Notes under the pieces: model-generated
The model's database searches: none
Seen by the model: only the letters and a program-made list of their open reading frames with translations
What the model was told of the DNA's origin: nothing
Assembly (NCBI RefSeq): GCF_002005445.1
Contig: NZ_CP014692.1
Span: forward strand, 248,001 to 312,000
Reading direction: 5' to 3'
Origin: Acetobacter aceti
Lineage (GTDB): Bacteria; Pseudomonadota; Alphaproteobacteria; Acetobacterales; Acetobacteraceae
DNA: 64,000 bases
Shown: positions 53,401-62,284 of the stretch, one piece after another
Numbering within the stretch: position 1 is the stretch's first letter
How the letters are laid out: the number at the start of each line of letters is the position of its first letter
Made by a program: the position numbers and the translations under genes

Positions 53401-53451
53401 GCGGGGCTTTGCCCCGGACCCTACAAAGGGACGCGGTCCCTTTGATCCCGG
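53401..53451. repeat. Double-hairpin interspersed repeat, single copy
   Basis: GGGGCTTTGCCCC forms a first hairpin and AAAGGGACGCGGTCCCTTT a second, then GATCCCGG and a T run (53452-53459). It is nearly identical to the forward half at 4606-4657. It may also terminate the ilvC transcript. It lies between ilvC and the convergent toxin locus. Confidence 0.8.
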
Positions 53452-53493
53452 TTTTTTTGTGGGGGGGCTGTCTGCTTATTGACGTCAGAAGAA

Positions 53494-53787
53494 CTATTGG
53501 AGTTCTCCATAAGCGGTATACATCTGGGCAAATACAGGCATGTATATCCTGTCTCTCTTGACCGGCTCGGCGATCATGTCGCCGGGCTGATGCCCCGTCT
53601 TCGAGCACACGACTTTCCGCGTCACAAAAGCCGCGCGTTTGCCGTTGATGGAAACGTTCGCCGACCCCTCGACAATGGTTCCGGTCGCCGACATCATGCC
53701 GGAACCCGCGCGCTCGCCGATCTCCTCTGCTTTCGACCCAAAATATCCGCCCGCGACCGCATTGACCGCAAGCTCATCGGCCGTCAC
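53494..53787 (-). pseudogene. Orphan PAAR-protein fragment
   Basis: A 97-aa frame almost identical to residues 65-137 of the full PAAR effector at 54967-56286 (ELAVNAVAGGYFGSKAEEIG, then VSINGKRAAFVTRKVVCSKT, GHQPGDMIAE). It lacks the N-terminal motif and membrane part and the second half of PAAR. After GDMIAE it switches to an unrelated tail of 23 residues. It starts at GTG 53787 just after the second immunity gene. It is a remnant of a duplicated effector copy. Confidence 0.6.
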
Positions 53788-53820
53788 CAGAACGCCCGGC
53801 GTCCAGACGTGATCAAGAGA

Positions 53821-54189
53821 TCAGTCGGGTTTATTTCCCTCTTCGAGAGCTTTCTTCCTTTTCTGTTCCTCTATTTCTTTTTTGTTTTTTTCAAATATCT
53901 CTAACAGTCTTCTCCTCTGATCTGTCATGCCACCAGTTATTTGCAACCTAAAATGTGCATAAGCTCTTTCAAGATCTCTAAGGCCTCTAAGTCCATGCTC
54001 TTCAAACAGAATGCGATAAGTAGATGTATTACATTTAACAGGCTCTGTTATTTTTTCATTTTTTGCATCTCTAATGAGTGGTATCATACTATTTTTCAGA
54101 TATCCGACATATTCATTTACATCACAATATTTATTCAGAACGAATTCAAGTTCTTCAGCGGTCTTTCTGATAAGCGCCTGATCCATCAT
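53821..54189 (-). CDS. Putative immunity protein, second copy
   Basis: A 122-aa helical, charged protein. Its first 30 residues (DQALIRKTAEELEFVLNKYC) and last 25 (KKEIEEQKRKKALEEGNKP) are nearly the same as the protein at 54602-54967, while the centre (CNTSTYRILFEEHGLRGLRD) has diverged. It overlaps the end of the orphan toxin fragment by four bases (ATGA). Position directly after a toxin C-terminus argues for an immunity role; the sequence family is not recognised. Confidence 0.55.
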   Translation of the reverse strand: MMDQALIRKTAEELEFVLNKYCDVNEYVGYLKNSMIPLIRDAKNEKITEPVKCNTSTYRILFEEHGLRGLRDLERAYAHFRLQITGGMTDQRRRLLEIFEKNKKEIEEQKRKKALEEGNKPD

Positions 54190-54551
54190 TCCATCACTCT
54201 CTTATTGGTTATTTTACCTATCTTGACAGGCTCGCTCCACTCGCTCCGGTTCAGAATCAGTGTCTGCCCGGCTCCTCCGTCCCGCGTCACCAGTCCCCCA
54301 AGTTCTGACGTGGGAGCAACTCGGCTGGTAAAAACAGTTACTTTGCCGTTCGGCGTCGCTCTGTATATGTCATAGACATCGGACTCGCTGATCACAGGCA
54401 GACCGCAATAATCGGACGTGGTTTTCCCCGACGCCCGAGCTTCCTGAAGTCCCTCCTCCGTCGTGAAATATGGAGAATATGGAGAAACGCCACTTCCCGC
54501 AGGAACTATTTTTACCAGATAGGATGAGGCCTGACCTGAGGATAACTTTCG
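54186..54551 (-). pseudogene. Orphan toxin C-terminal fragment
   Basis: An open stretch of 121 codons without its own proper start. It matches the last 120 residues of the PAAR effector: KIVPAGSGVSPYSPYFTTEE, GLQEARASGKTTSDYCGLPV, then ISESDVYDIYRATPNGKVTV and a shared end ITNKRVME. Just upstream, 54555-54580 retains a short piece of the effector's GGLATPLV coding sequence, so a recombination has removed the middle. A frame from 54395 (ATG) could still make the last 69 residues. Confidence 0.6.
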
Positions 54552-54601
54552 TCACAAGAGGGCGTTGCCAGACCACATAGCGTCCAGACGTGATCAGGAG
54601 A

Positions 54602-54967
54602 TCAGCCGGGTTTATTTCCCTCTTCGAGAGCTTTCTTCCTTTTCTCCTCTTCTATTTCTTTTCTGTTCTCTTCAAATATAGCGAAAAGTTTTTTTCGATC
54701 TTCTGTCATTCCTCCAGTGATTTCGTGTTTAAAATTCGCATACGCATCTTCAAGATCATCAAACTGACTGAGCCCTCTCTCATCAAACAGGATTCCTCCA
54801 GGAACATCTCCCCATTCAACAGGTTTTGTTATCTTCCCTGCTTTTGCATCATCAACAAACGGCATCATACTGTTTTTCAGATACCCGGCATATTCATTTA
54901 CATCACAATATTTATTCAGAACGAATTCAAGTTCTTCAGCCGTTTTTCTGATAAGCGCCTGATCCAT
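54602..54967 (-). CDS. Putative immunity protein for the PAAR effector
   Basis: A 121-aa charged helical protein (MDQALIRKTAEELEFVLNKY..., ending RKKALEEGNKPG). Its ATG shares one base with the TGA of the effector gene (TGATG), a typical toxin-immunity coupling. No signal peptide, so it would act in the cytoplasm, which would fit a cytoplasmic toxin target. A second, diverged copy lies at 53821. I do not recognise the family; the role rests on position and duplication with the toxin end. Confidence 0.6.
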   Translation of the reverse strand: MDQALIRKTAEELEFVLNKYCDVNEYAGYLKNSMMPFVDDAKAGKITKPVEWGDVPGGILFDERGLSQFDDLEDAYANFKHEITGGMTEDRKKLFAIFEENRKEIEEEKRKKALEEGNKPG

Positions 54968-56286
54968 CACTCCATCACTCCCTTGTTGGTTATCCTGCCT
55001 ATCTTGACGGGCTCGCTCCACTCACCCCGGTTCAGAATCAGCGTCTGCCCGGCTCCTCCATCCCGAGTCACCAGTCCTCCAAGTTCTGACGTGGGAGCGA
55101 CCCGGCTGGTATAGACAGTTACTTCACCGTTCGGTGTCGTTCTGTATATGTCATAGACATCGGACTCGCTGATCACAGGCAAGCCAAAGTGATTGGACAG
55201 GGTTTTTCCTGATGCCTGAGCCTCCTGCAGTCCTTCTTCCGTCATGAAAAATGGAGAATGTGGAGAAACGCTGTTCCCTTCAGGAACTATCTTTATCATA
55301 GAAGACGACGTCTGACTGGATGACGGTAAGGATGATCCGGATCGAATCTGATCAATAGCTCTTCGTTCAATCCTATTGAATTTTGACGTTGGGTCGGCCT
55401 CTTGTAATTTTTTTATATATGCTTTTCCCTCATCTGTACCCAAGTAATCCACAGCATCTTTTTCACTAACCCCGTTTGTCTTGAATGTCCGGGTTTCCTT
55501 TAAGTCTTCAGCATATTTCTCTTTCAGATACTTCGTTTTGTAGAAATTCTCTCCCTTCGGCCCGAGGCTTCTCCGCTCCATCGCCTCGCCGAGCACCTTG
55601 CCTCCGGCCTTCAGGCTCCCCGTCAGTCCCTTTTCCGCGACAGCCTGCAGCGCTGGCCGCACCGCCCGCAGCAGCCCGCCTCCCGCCGGAAGCAGGGAGG
55701 CGATGAAAACAGCGGTCCGCACCCGATCAGGAACCTCCGGATTCACCTTCAGAACCTGCTTCTTCGGAGAGCCGATAAAAACATTCGACGAACCCGAAAT
55801 CACCACCCCGCCGCAGACGATCCTGTCGCCCACGCGCGCGGCAGGCTTCCCGTTGATGAACACCGTCGACGCGCCTTCGGCGATCATGTCGCCGGGCTGA
55901 TGCCCCGTTTTCGAGCACACGACTTTCCGCGTCACAAAAGCCGCGGGTTTGCCGTTGATGGAAACGTTCGACGACCCCTCGACAATCGTCCCGGTCGCCG
56001 ATGTCATGCCGGAACCCGCGCGTTCGCCGATCTCCTCTGCTTTCGACGCAAGATATCCGCCCGCGACCACGTTGACCGCAAGCTCCCCGGCCGTCACCAG
56101 AACGCCCGCCACAAGAGGCGTCGCCAGACCGCCGGAAACGACTTCGGCGGCCACTGCCGAGGCAACGGCTCCCGCAACGACCGCGACGCCGACAGTCGCC
56201 GCAAAGCCGACAGCCGCGCCCGCGAGGAAACCGGTCATCGCCTTGCTGTGACCGATCGGATCACCGAGACGGGCGGCGGCGGGCAT
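54967..56286 (-). CDS. Type VI secretion effector with prePAAR, membrane and PAAR domains and unknown toxin end
   Basis: A 439-aa protein. Residues 1-14 (MPAAARLGDPIGHS) match the prePAAR pattern AARxxDxxxH. Residues about 17-75 are two hydrophobic segments. Residues about 93-175 form a PAAR domain (VSINGKPAAFVTRKVVCSKT, GHQPGDMIAEGASTVFINGK, RVGDRIVCGG) that caps a VgrG spike. A linker (about 180-300) leads to a C-terminal toxin of about 130 residues (YDIYRTTPNGEVTVYTSRVA, PTSELGGLVTRDGGAGQTLI). The toxin family is not recognised. The chaperone gene lies 3 bp upstream and the immunity candidate overlaps the end. No VgrG or secretion genes are in the window. Confidence 0.82.
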   Translation of the reverse strand: MPAAARLGDPIGHSKAMTGFLAGAAVGFAATVGVAVVAGAVASAVAAEVVSGGLATPLVAGVLVTAGELAVNVVAGGYLASKAEEIGERAGSGMTSATGTIVEGSSNVSINGKPAAFVTRKVVCSKTGHQPGDMIAEGASTVFINGKPAARVGDRIVCGGVVISGSSNVFIGSPKKQVLKVNPEVPDRVRTAVFIASLLPAGGGLLRAVRPALQAVAEKGLTGSLKAGGKVLGEAMERRSLGPKGENFYKTKYLKEKYAEDLKETRTFKTNGVSEKDAVDYLGTDEGKAYIKKLQEADPTSKFNRIERRAIDQIRSGSSLPSSSQTSSSMIKIVPEGNSVSPHSPFFMTEEGLQEAQASGKTLSNHFGLPVISESDVYDIYRTTPNGEVTVYTSRVAPTSELGGLVTRDGGAGQTLILNRGEWSEPVKIGRITNKGVME

Positions 56287-56289
56287 GGA

Positions 56290-56766
56290 TCAGTTCGTGG
56301 TCCGGGCAGGGGAACGGGGGCGGAAACCACTGATGATGCTCATCAGCGTTCGGTAGGTTCCGCTCGGCATCGGCGTGGCGTGAGTGGCTGTGAAAATCAG
56401 AATGCGCCGGTCTCCAGCGGAACGGCAGGTGGTGATCTGGTCCATGCTGCCTTCCTCGGACGTCCAGCGGGTCAGAAGCGCCTCGCCGGAACCGTCTGCC
56501 CAGTCCACCGGCAGGCGGGCTTTCAGCTCGAAATCCGGAAGATTGTCTTTCAGACGCGTCAGTTCGCTTTCCAGATAGTCCGGGATGCTGACGCCGACCG
56601 GAAGGATATCCCTTGAAATCACCAGGCTCGCCGCTTTCTCCTCATCCCCTCTGATCCGCAGGACATTGAGCGTCTGGTCCTCCCATGTTCCGGGAACATC
56701 GGCGGGCAGGGAGCCTTCGTTAAACAGGAAGGTCGAAGAGGAGTCGTCGTTTGCTACCGATGTCAT
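56290..56766 (-). CDS. eagR: Eag-type (DUF1795/DcrB-like) effector chaperone
   Basis: A 158-aa protein with the DUF1795 layout: FLFNEGSLPADVPGTWEDQT, LNVLRIRGDEEKAASLVISR, ARLPVDWADGSGEALLTRWT and RILIFTATHATPMPSGTYRT. In type VI systems Eag chaperones bind the N-terminal membrane helices of prePAAR effectors and keep them soluble before loading. The gene ends 3 bp before the PAAR effector on the same strand, exactly the expected pairing. It starts the operon. Confidence 0.8.
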   Translation of the reverse strand: MTSVANDDSSSTFLFNEGSLPADVPGTWEDQTLNVLRIRGDEEKAASLVISRDILPVGVSIPDYLESELTRLKDNLPDFELKARLPVDWADGSGEALLTRWTSEEGSMDQITTCRSAGDRRILIFTATHATPMPSGTYRTLMSIISGFRPRSPARTTN

Positions 56767-57169
56767 TCTGATGCTGCCAGAGTCCGGAAACGCGCATGGC
56801 GCCCGGAAGACTGGCCATGACGACAGATATTAACTACTTTTTTGTCTGCTGCTCATGACCTGAGAAGTCAAGGACAGCCAGTACCCTATTTGGGTATTGT
56901 CTGTTCATCCTGCACCAACGGTTTCCATAGCCCCGGATAGATAGCGTTGACTGAGAGACATGTCCGTCCGGTTCGCCGAGTGACAGATACAGACCCGACC
57001 TTCCGCTGCCCCCGAAGCAGACACGAGGTTACATCTACTTTGAATACAGAAAAGTTTTTGGTGAAGCCTTTTACAAAAAGCTTTAAAAGCGTCCCGTCAA
57101 AGCAAGATGCACAAACCCTCAACGCCAAAAGCATTGCAGATTTACAAACCACATTTTCAGGAAAATAAC
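56767..57169. other. Intergenic between eagR and tRNA-Arg
   Basis: About 400 bp, AT-richer toward the tRNA. Overlapping small frames exist on both strands (56886-57152 minus, 56947-57168 plus) but neither has a good start signal or recognisable family. It abuts the tRNA 3' end, a common insertion point for accessory DNA. Confidence 0.35.
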
Positions 57170-57246
57170 TGGCGCACCCGAAAGGACTCGAACCTCTAAC
57201 CCCCAGATTCGTAGTCTGGTGCTCTATCCAATTGAGCTACGGGTGC
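57170..57246 (-). tRNA. tRNA-Arg (anticodon ACG)
   Basis: The reverse complement folds into a full tRNA: 5' GCACCCG, D-arm with AGCTCAATTGGATAGAGC, anticodon stem CCAGA/TCTGG with loop CTACGAA (anticodon ACG, read as ICG), T-arm AGAGGTTCGAGTCCTTT and encoded CCA at 57170-57172. The wobble A should be edited to inosine by TadA. Confidence 0.96.
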
Positions 57247-57295
57247 GTCGTGGCGGCCTTATAGAAAGGAAGCGGACAGCGCGCAATCCCCTAAT

Positions 57296-60200
57296 TCATT
57301 TTTCTGAAATTTTTTCCGCATTCCCCGGAAAATCCTCGTTTATCGCGGGAATCTCTCCACGCCCGCAGAAGACATCTTCGGTGAAAAGAGCGCCGGATAT
57401 TTCGGGTGACAGCCTGATTGCACCGCTTTGGAGCGCGGAGAGTGGCGCCAGTGCGGCGGCCTCCCCGTGCTGGAGGGCCTGAAGCACCGAAGGCCCGTAG
57501 CTGTCGAGCAGATCAGTCAGATAGGCTTCTGCGCCGTCGATGATGCGCTCCAGCATCGGAAAATTCTGCTGACTGAGTCCGCCGGGAGCAAAGCGCGGGC
57601 GAAGGGGTATGACAGAGGTGTCGTAGCCGGTGACCTGCCCATGCGGCGCGGTGAGAATGGCCTCAAGGAAAATCGACGCTTCATGCCGGAACGCAACCGC
57701 GCGCTCACCACTGGCCAGCAGGCCGAAAGCGAGACCGCCGGTTTTCTCCGCACGCCTCGTACCCGGTTCGGCGGCCATGTAGAAGCCTGTGAATGACACA
57801 TCCAGCGCGGTCTGGAGGTGGCGCTGGATAGTGCCGCCATAGCCGATGTCAACCACGCCGCGCCTGATCTCTGTGCCCACCTGAATCCCCTTTGACGCCG
57901 CCCACGCCTGCAACTCGTCCCGGGTGGTGCGCGCCTGCTGGAGGATGGTCTCGCGCAACAGCAGCGTCAGGTTGCGTGTGGTGGCCCGGTCTTCAGGGAG
58001 CGCCACGATCATGTCGTGCAGAGGATCGGTCGCAGGGACGATCACGCCAAGCCGTGCTGCGAGCAGATCGGCCATGCTGCCACGATAGCCGTCACCGGCA
58101 TGGAACAGGCTTTCCGGATCGAAGCGTGCCGCCTGGGAAGCGGAGATCGCAACACGGCGCGAGATCGGGAACACGGTGCCTTCCGGCAGATGCGGCAACC
58201 AGCGCGTGCGGAGAAGCGTGTAAAGGCGGCACAGAAAATGTCCTTCACGCGACAGGAAATGCAGGTGCTCAAGCCCGGCAAGAGCGGGATGCAGCGCCAG
58301 ACGCGCGAGGAAGGTTGCCAGAAGCGGCCCAAGCAGCACGCGCCCTACGGTTTCGGGCGAGGTCAGCGTGATGGGAGTGGTCAGGCTGGCCGCGTGACTG
58401 CCGGGTGTGCCCGGTTCGAGGAAAGGCGAGGCAAAGAGCTCGGAGACCAGTGGCCCAAGCAGAATATCGCCTGCCAGCCGTCGTTGTTCCGCGTGGCGGC
58501 GCGCTGTGTCCGGCGGGCTGGCGAGACAGTCGAATACATGCGGCGCCAGCGGTGACAGACGCAGCATGTTGAGGCCGGACAGCACATGGTGATGGCGTAT
58601 CCGCAGGTCCGCCGTGCGCTGGATATCGGCCTGCTCGTTGTCGCCGACATGCAGAAGCGTGTCGGTCTGTTCCGTGGCGCGGAGAAGGTCCCACATATCG
58701 CCGCGATCCTTGCGGGCAAGGCATTCCGACGACAGATAGATCCCGTCGATCAGAGGCAGGATGCCGGTCCGCTCCAGAACGGGATCGAGTTCGGCGCGCG
58801 TCAGATAGGTGTCGCTGACAATCAGCGTCCTTTTGCCTTCAGCCCGCGCCAGTCTGAGCGCCTCTACGACCACCGGGCGAGGGCGCAATACGTTCTGGTC
58901 GATCCTCACTTCTTCGGAGCGGGCCAGCGTCAGTGCTTCATCGGGCCAGCCTGTCAGGGTGGCGAGCGCCGTATAGATGTCATTCAGCGTGACATCGTCC
59001 GTGCCGAACAGGGCTTCACGGGCTGCGTGTTCGGCCTGTTTGCGGAGAGACAGAAACTCCTCTCCGGATGGGGCAAGCTCGGGAAATGTGCGGACAAGAC
59101 GGTCCGCGACGGCGTGATGGATCGTGTCGGGCGTAAGGGCGATCCGTGTGAGCAGGGTATCGAACAGATCGAAGGACACCGTCGTTGCTGCGTGGATGGC
59201 GGCACCGAGATCCTTCGGAGTCAGTCGCTCATACAGATCAAGGTTGCGACGCCCGTAGCCGACGCGGACAAGACCGGCGCTGCGGTCATATTCATCAAGA
59301 CGATGCCCTGTGGAACGGGCGACGAGGCCGATGCAGCGTTCGATGGCGTGGGCTGTCGTGCCGTCCGTTTGTCCGCTTTCTTCCGGAAAATCCTCCGATG
59401 ACCATGGAAGCTCCAGAAGGGGAGCCAGAGCGCCCGACCGGGCCCAGAACATGCCGCCCGCCGGATAATCGAAATAGCCGTCTGGGGGCGTGATGTTCAG
59501 TCGTTTCAGAAGAGGTCGTGCGGCGGCCTTGCTGGTCAGCCAGGTCCACGCCCACCACGGCACGGCAGGGCCGGGTGCAGGCTGGAGCACGCCAAGCGCC
59601 TCATCCTCCATAAAGCGTCGCAGGATGCCTGCCACGCCCTGTTGCGTGGGGAGGAGCGTGTCCAGCAGCGTATCCCGCCACTCCTTCTGTTCGGTGCCGG
59701 TATAGAGCGACTTTTTGGTATGGAGATGCAGGAACAGGTCGTGTTCGAGGAGCGCATTCCGCCAGCAGGACAGGAGAGGACCGAAATTGCGTCCCCGGTT
59801 CGGGGCGACGCGGATGAAGCATTGGACATCCGGCAGATGGTCCGCAATCAGCGTCCCGATATGGTCGGATTTCTCCTCGCTGTCGGTGGTGATCAGCAGG
59901 GAGTACGGGCAACCGAAATATTTCAGGCGAGGCAGGATGCTGTGTTCCAGCACGTCAGGGTAGAAAACGTGGACAGCGACGGCAATGCGGGGGCAGGGAG
60001 ACGGAAAGGCGCTCAGGCGTGTGGGGACGGTATCCTGTTGATCATTGTGCAGCAGGCGGTCGTGCGCGCCTTCAACGCTCCGTCCTTCTTCGATGCCATC
60101 TGTAAGGTAATGCTCCAGCGCGTTATCCGTGCCGGGCCGGAGGTGCCAGCAATGCTTCAGATAGCATGAAGTGCTGAAGAGCGGTCCGGGATCGAGCTGG

Positions 60201-60358
60201 CGTCGTGTGCCTTCGGTCAGAAAATGCCGGATGAGATCATCGGTATCCCGTTCGCAGGGAGGCAGGCGGCTGGCGTACCATGCCGCATCGAACAGGCCGG
60301 ATCGGGAGATGAGGCTGTGGAGGGTGCTGATCCTGTCATCCGGGACGGTGCTGGTCAT
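57296..60358 (-). CDS. Large RgpF-domain/HAD-like glycan-associated protein
   Basis: A 1020-aa protein with three parts. Residues about 1-100 have repeated short motifs (FDAAWYASRLPP, PLFSTSCYLKHC) common at the start of glycan-synthesis proteins. About 120-370 match the rhamnan-synthesis protein F domain (IAVAVHVFYPDVLEHSILPR, VAPNRGRNFGPLLSCWRNAL, HLHTKKS). About 390-600 are a HAD-like phosphatase-type domain (VSFDLFDTLLTRIAL with Asp-x-Asp, LIVSDTYLTRAELD, LHVGDNEQADI). The last 400 residues (LEHLHFLSREGHFLCRLYTL, RRGVVDIGYGGTIQRHLQTA) resemble the C-terminus of similar HAD fusion proteins. A surface polysaccharide role is inferred. It is divergent from a TetR gene. Confidence 0.75.
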   Translation of the reverse strand: MTSTVPDDRISTLHSLISRSGLFDAAWYASRLPPCERDTDDLIRHFLTEGTRRQLDPGPLFSTSCYLKHCWHLRPGTDNALEHYLTDGIEEGRSVEGAHDRLLHNDQQDTVPTRLSAFPSPCPRIAVAVHVFYPDVLEHSILPRLKYFGCPYSLLITTDSEEKSDHIGTLIADHLPDVQCFIRVAPNRGRNFGPLLSCWRNALLEHDLFLHLHTKKSLYTGTEQKEWRDTLLDTLLPTQQGVAGILRRFMEDEALGVLQPAPGPAVPWWAWTWLTSKAAARPLLKRLNITPPDGYFDYPAGGMFWARSGALAPLLELPWSSEDFPEESGQTDGTTAHAIERCIGLVARSTGHRLDEYDRSAGLVRVGYGRRNLDLYERLTPKDLGAAIHAATTVSFDLFDTLLTRIALTPDTIHHAVADRLVRTFPELAPSGEEFLSLRKQAEHAAREALFGTDDVTLNDIYTALATLTGWPDEALTLARSEEVRIDQNVLRPRPVVVEALRLARAEGKRTLIVSDTYLTRAELDPVLERTGILPLIDGIYLSSECLARKDRGDMWDLLRATEQTDTLLHVGDNEQADIQRTADLRIRHHHVLSGLNMLRLSPLAPHVFDCLASPPDTARRHAEQRRLAGDILLGPLVSELFASPFLEPGTPGSHAASLTTPITLTSPETVGRVLLGPLLATFLARLALHPALAGLEHLHFLSREGHFLCRLYTLLRTRWLPHLPEGTVFPISRRVAISASQAARFDPESLFHAGDGYRGSMADLLAARLGVIVPATDPLHDMIVALPEDRATTRNLTLLLRETILQQARTTRDELQAWAASKGIQVGTEIRRGVVDIGYGGTIQRHLQTALDVSFTGFYMAAEPGTRRAEKTGGLAFGLLASGERAVAFRHEASIFLEAILTAPHGQVTGYDTSVIPLRPRFAPGGLSQQNFPMLERIIDGAEAYLTDLLDSYGPSVLQALQHGEAAALAPLSALQSGAIRLSPEISGALFTEDVFCGRGEIPAINEDFPGNAEKISEK

Positions 60359-60458
60359 GACTGACTTGTCTCATGACGGGCAGGAACGGGCAACATGCGC
60401 TGCCTGTTGCCTGTCTCTGAAAGACTGACCTACTATCGGTTCCGTCAAAGACTGCGGT

Positions 60459-61049
60459 GTGACGGAAAACGGATTGATCACAGTGAACAGGAAGCCCGAA
60501 ACCCAGTCTCCTGACCGGCGTGGCGACATTCTCGAAATGGCGGCGCAGCTTTTTGCCGAGCGCGGTTACAGGGGCACTTCCATCCGCGATATCGCGGATC
60601 GCGTGGGGATGCTGCCGGGGTCTCTCTATTACCACATCACCTCCAAGGAAGCCCTGTTCGTTGAAATTCACGACAAGGCGATTGATGCGGCGGCTCATCG
60701 TGTCCTGAAGGCGATGGAACCGTTTTCCGATCCCTGGAAACGGCTGGAAGTCGCCTGCGCGGAAATGCTCGACCTCCAGCTCAGTCCGGACCACCTGACG
60801 CTCCCGATCATGAACAACCTGCATGCCGTGCCGGATGACGTGCGCGAGGCGCTTGTGCGGAAGCGCGACGACTATGAAATGATCTTCCGGCGCATTGTCG
60901 ATGACCTGCCGCTGCCGGACGGGATTGACCGGAGTGTGTATCGTATCCTCCTGCTCAAGATCCTGAACACGGCGGAAAGCTGGTATCGGGAGGGCAGGCT
61001 CAGCCGCCTGGAAATAACAGCCCAGATTGTCGCTATATTTCGGCACTGA
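60459..61049 (+). CDS. TetR-family transcriptional regulator
   Basis: A 196-aa repressor-type protein. Residues about 20-65 are the TetR helix-turn-helix (ILEMAAQLFAERGYRGTSIR, then DIADRVGMLPGSLYYHITSK, EALF). The C-terminal ligand/dimer domain is of ordinary length and not assignable. It starts at GTG 60459; a GTG at 60483 is an alternative. It is divergent from the RgpF/HAD gene with 100 bp between, so that gene or itself may be the target. Confidence 0.88.
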   Translation: MTENGLITVNRKPETQSPDRRGDILEMAAQLFAERGYRGTSIRDIADRVGMLPGSLYYHITSKEALFVEIHDKAIDAAAHRVLKAMEPFSDPWKRLEVACAEMLDLQLSPDHLTLPIMNNLHAVPDDVREALVRKRDDYEMIFRRIVDDLPLPDGIDRSVYRILLLKILNTAESWYREGRLSRLEITAQIVAIFRH

Positions 61050-61210
61050 GTTGTGATTTTTCAGGAGAGTGGTCAGTCAGAGAGGCTGATAAGAGATCAG
61101 GAATTGATGTGGAAACAGCCTGTCGGTCTGCAGGCGTCTCCATGGGAAAGGAGTGACGCGACATAGCTTCACCCTTTTCAGAACGACGCTGTTCAGGCAG
61201 CATCCGCGCC

Positions 61211-62284
61211 ATGAAAGACCTGACCGATATCCTGATTTCCCCCATGCTTCCGCTTGTCAGGAAGCTCGATCCCGAGCAGGCCCACACGCTTGCCATTGAC
61301 GCCCTGTCTCTTGGTGTCGGCGTTCCGGCCAAACGCCAGAAAGATGACCCGGCACTGGCCGTGCGCACGCTGGGCATGCGCTTTTCCAATCCCATCGGCA
61401 TGGCGGCGGGCTTCGACAAGAATGGCCGGGTCATCCGTCCGCTGGCGCGGATAGGGTTCGGGTTTGTGGAGGCCGGCACGGTGACGCCCCGTCCGCAGGC
61501 TGGTAACCCGAAACCGCGCCTGTTCCGGCTGGATGAAGACCGCGCGGTGATCAATCGCATGGGCTTCAATAATGAGGGTATCGACCGGTTTGCCGTGCGT
61601 CTGGCAAAGCTTCAGCGTGGCAAAGGCTATCATCCCGGCGTGCCGGTGGGCGCCAATCTCGGCATCAACAAGGTCGGCGCTGACCCGGAGAAGGATTACC
61701 CGGACCTGATCTGGCGCGTGAAGCAGTACGCCGATTATGTCGTGCTGAATCTGTCGTCGCCCAACACACCGGGGTTGCGCTCGCTTCAGGGGGCGGAGCG
61801 TCTGGCGGGACTGCTTGCCGCGATTTCGGCTGTGCATAAAGAGCGCCCCCCTTTGCTGGTCAAGCTGGCGCCTGATCTGGCGGATGAGGAAATCGCACCG
61901 ATTGTGGAAGCTGCCGTTGCGGGTGGCGCGGATGGTCTGATCATCAGCAACACGACGCTGGCCCGCCCGGCGACCCTGCGCAGTCGTTTCGCCGGTGAGG
62001 CGGGCGGCCTGTCCGGTCGTCCGCTGCGGGAACGCGCGCTGACCATGCTGAAGGAGGTGGCGCGCCTTGTGGACGGACGTCTGGCGTTGATCGGCTGCGG
62101 CGGGATCGAAACTGGCGCCGACGTGGTGGATCGTATCCGCGCCGGTGCGGATCTGGTGCAGGTCTACTCCGCCTTTGCCTATGAAGGACCGGCTCTGGTC
62201 GGACGCCTCAAGCGCGAGGTGCTGACCATCCTGCGTGAACAGGGCGTTGAATCGATTGGTGACCTGAAGGGAGCTGACCTGTGA
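61211..62284 (+). CDS. pyrD: Dihydroorotate dehydrogenase (quinone), class 2
   Basis: Oxidises dihydroorotate to orotate in pyrimidine synthesis, passing electrons to membrane quinone. The 357-aa protein has the class 2 N-terminal helices (DILISPMLPLVRKLDPEQAH), FSNPIGMAAGFDKNG, TVTPRPQAGNPKPRLFRL, RMGFNNEG, LNLSSPNTPGLRSLQG with the catalytic Ser, and the FMN phosphate site IGCGGIETGADVVDRIRAGA. Its stop overlaps the start of the next gene by four bases. Confidence 0.95.
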   Translation: MKDLTDILISPMLPLVRKLDPEQAHTLAIDALSLGVGVPAKRQKDDPALAVRTLGMRFSNPIGMAAGFDKNGRVIRPLARIGFGFVEAGTVTPRPQAGNPKPRLFRLDEDRAVINRMGFNNEGIDRFAVRLAKLQRGKGYHPGVPVGANLGINKVGADPEKDYPDLIWRVKQYADYVVLNLSSPNTPGLRSLQGAERLAGLLAAISAVHKERPPLLVKLAPDLADEEIAPIVEAAVAGGADGLIISNTTLARPATLRSRFAGEAGGLSGRPLRERALTMLKEVARLVDGRLALIGCGGIETGADVVDRIRAGADLVQVYSAFAYEGPALVGRLKREVLTILREQGVESIGDLKGADL

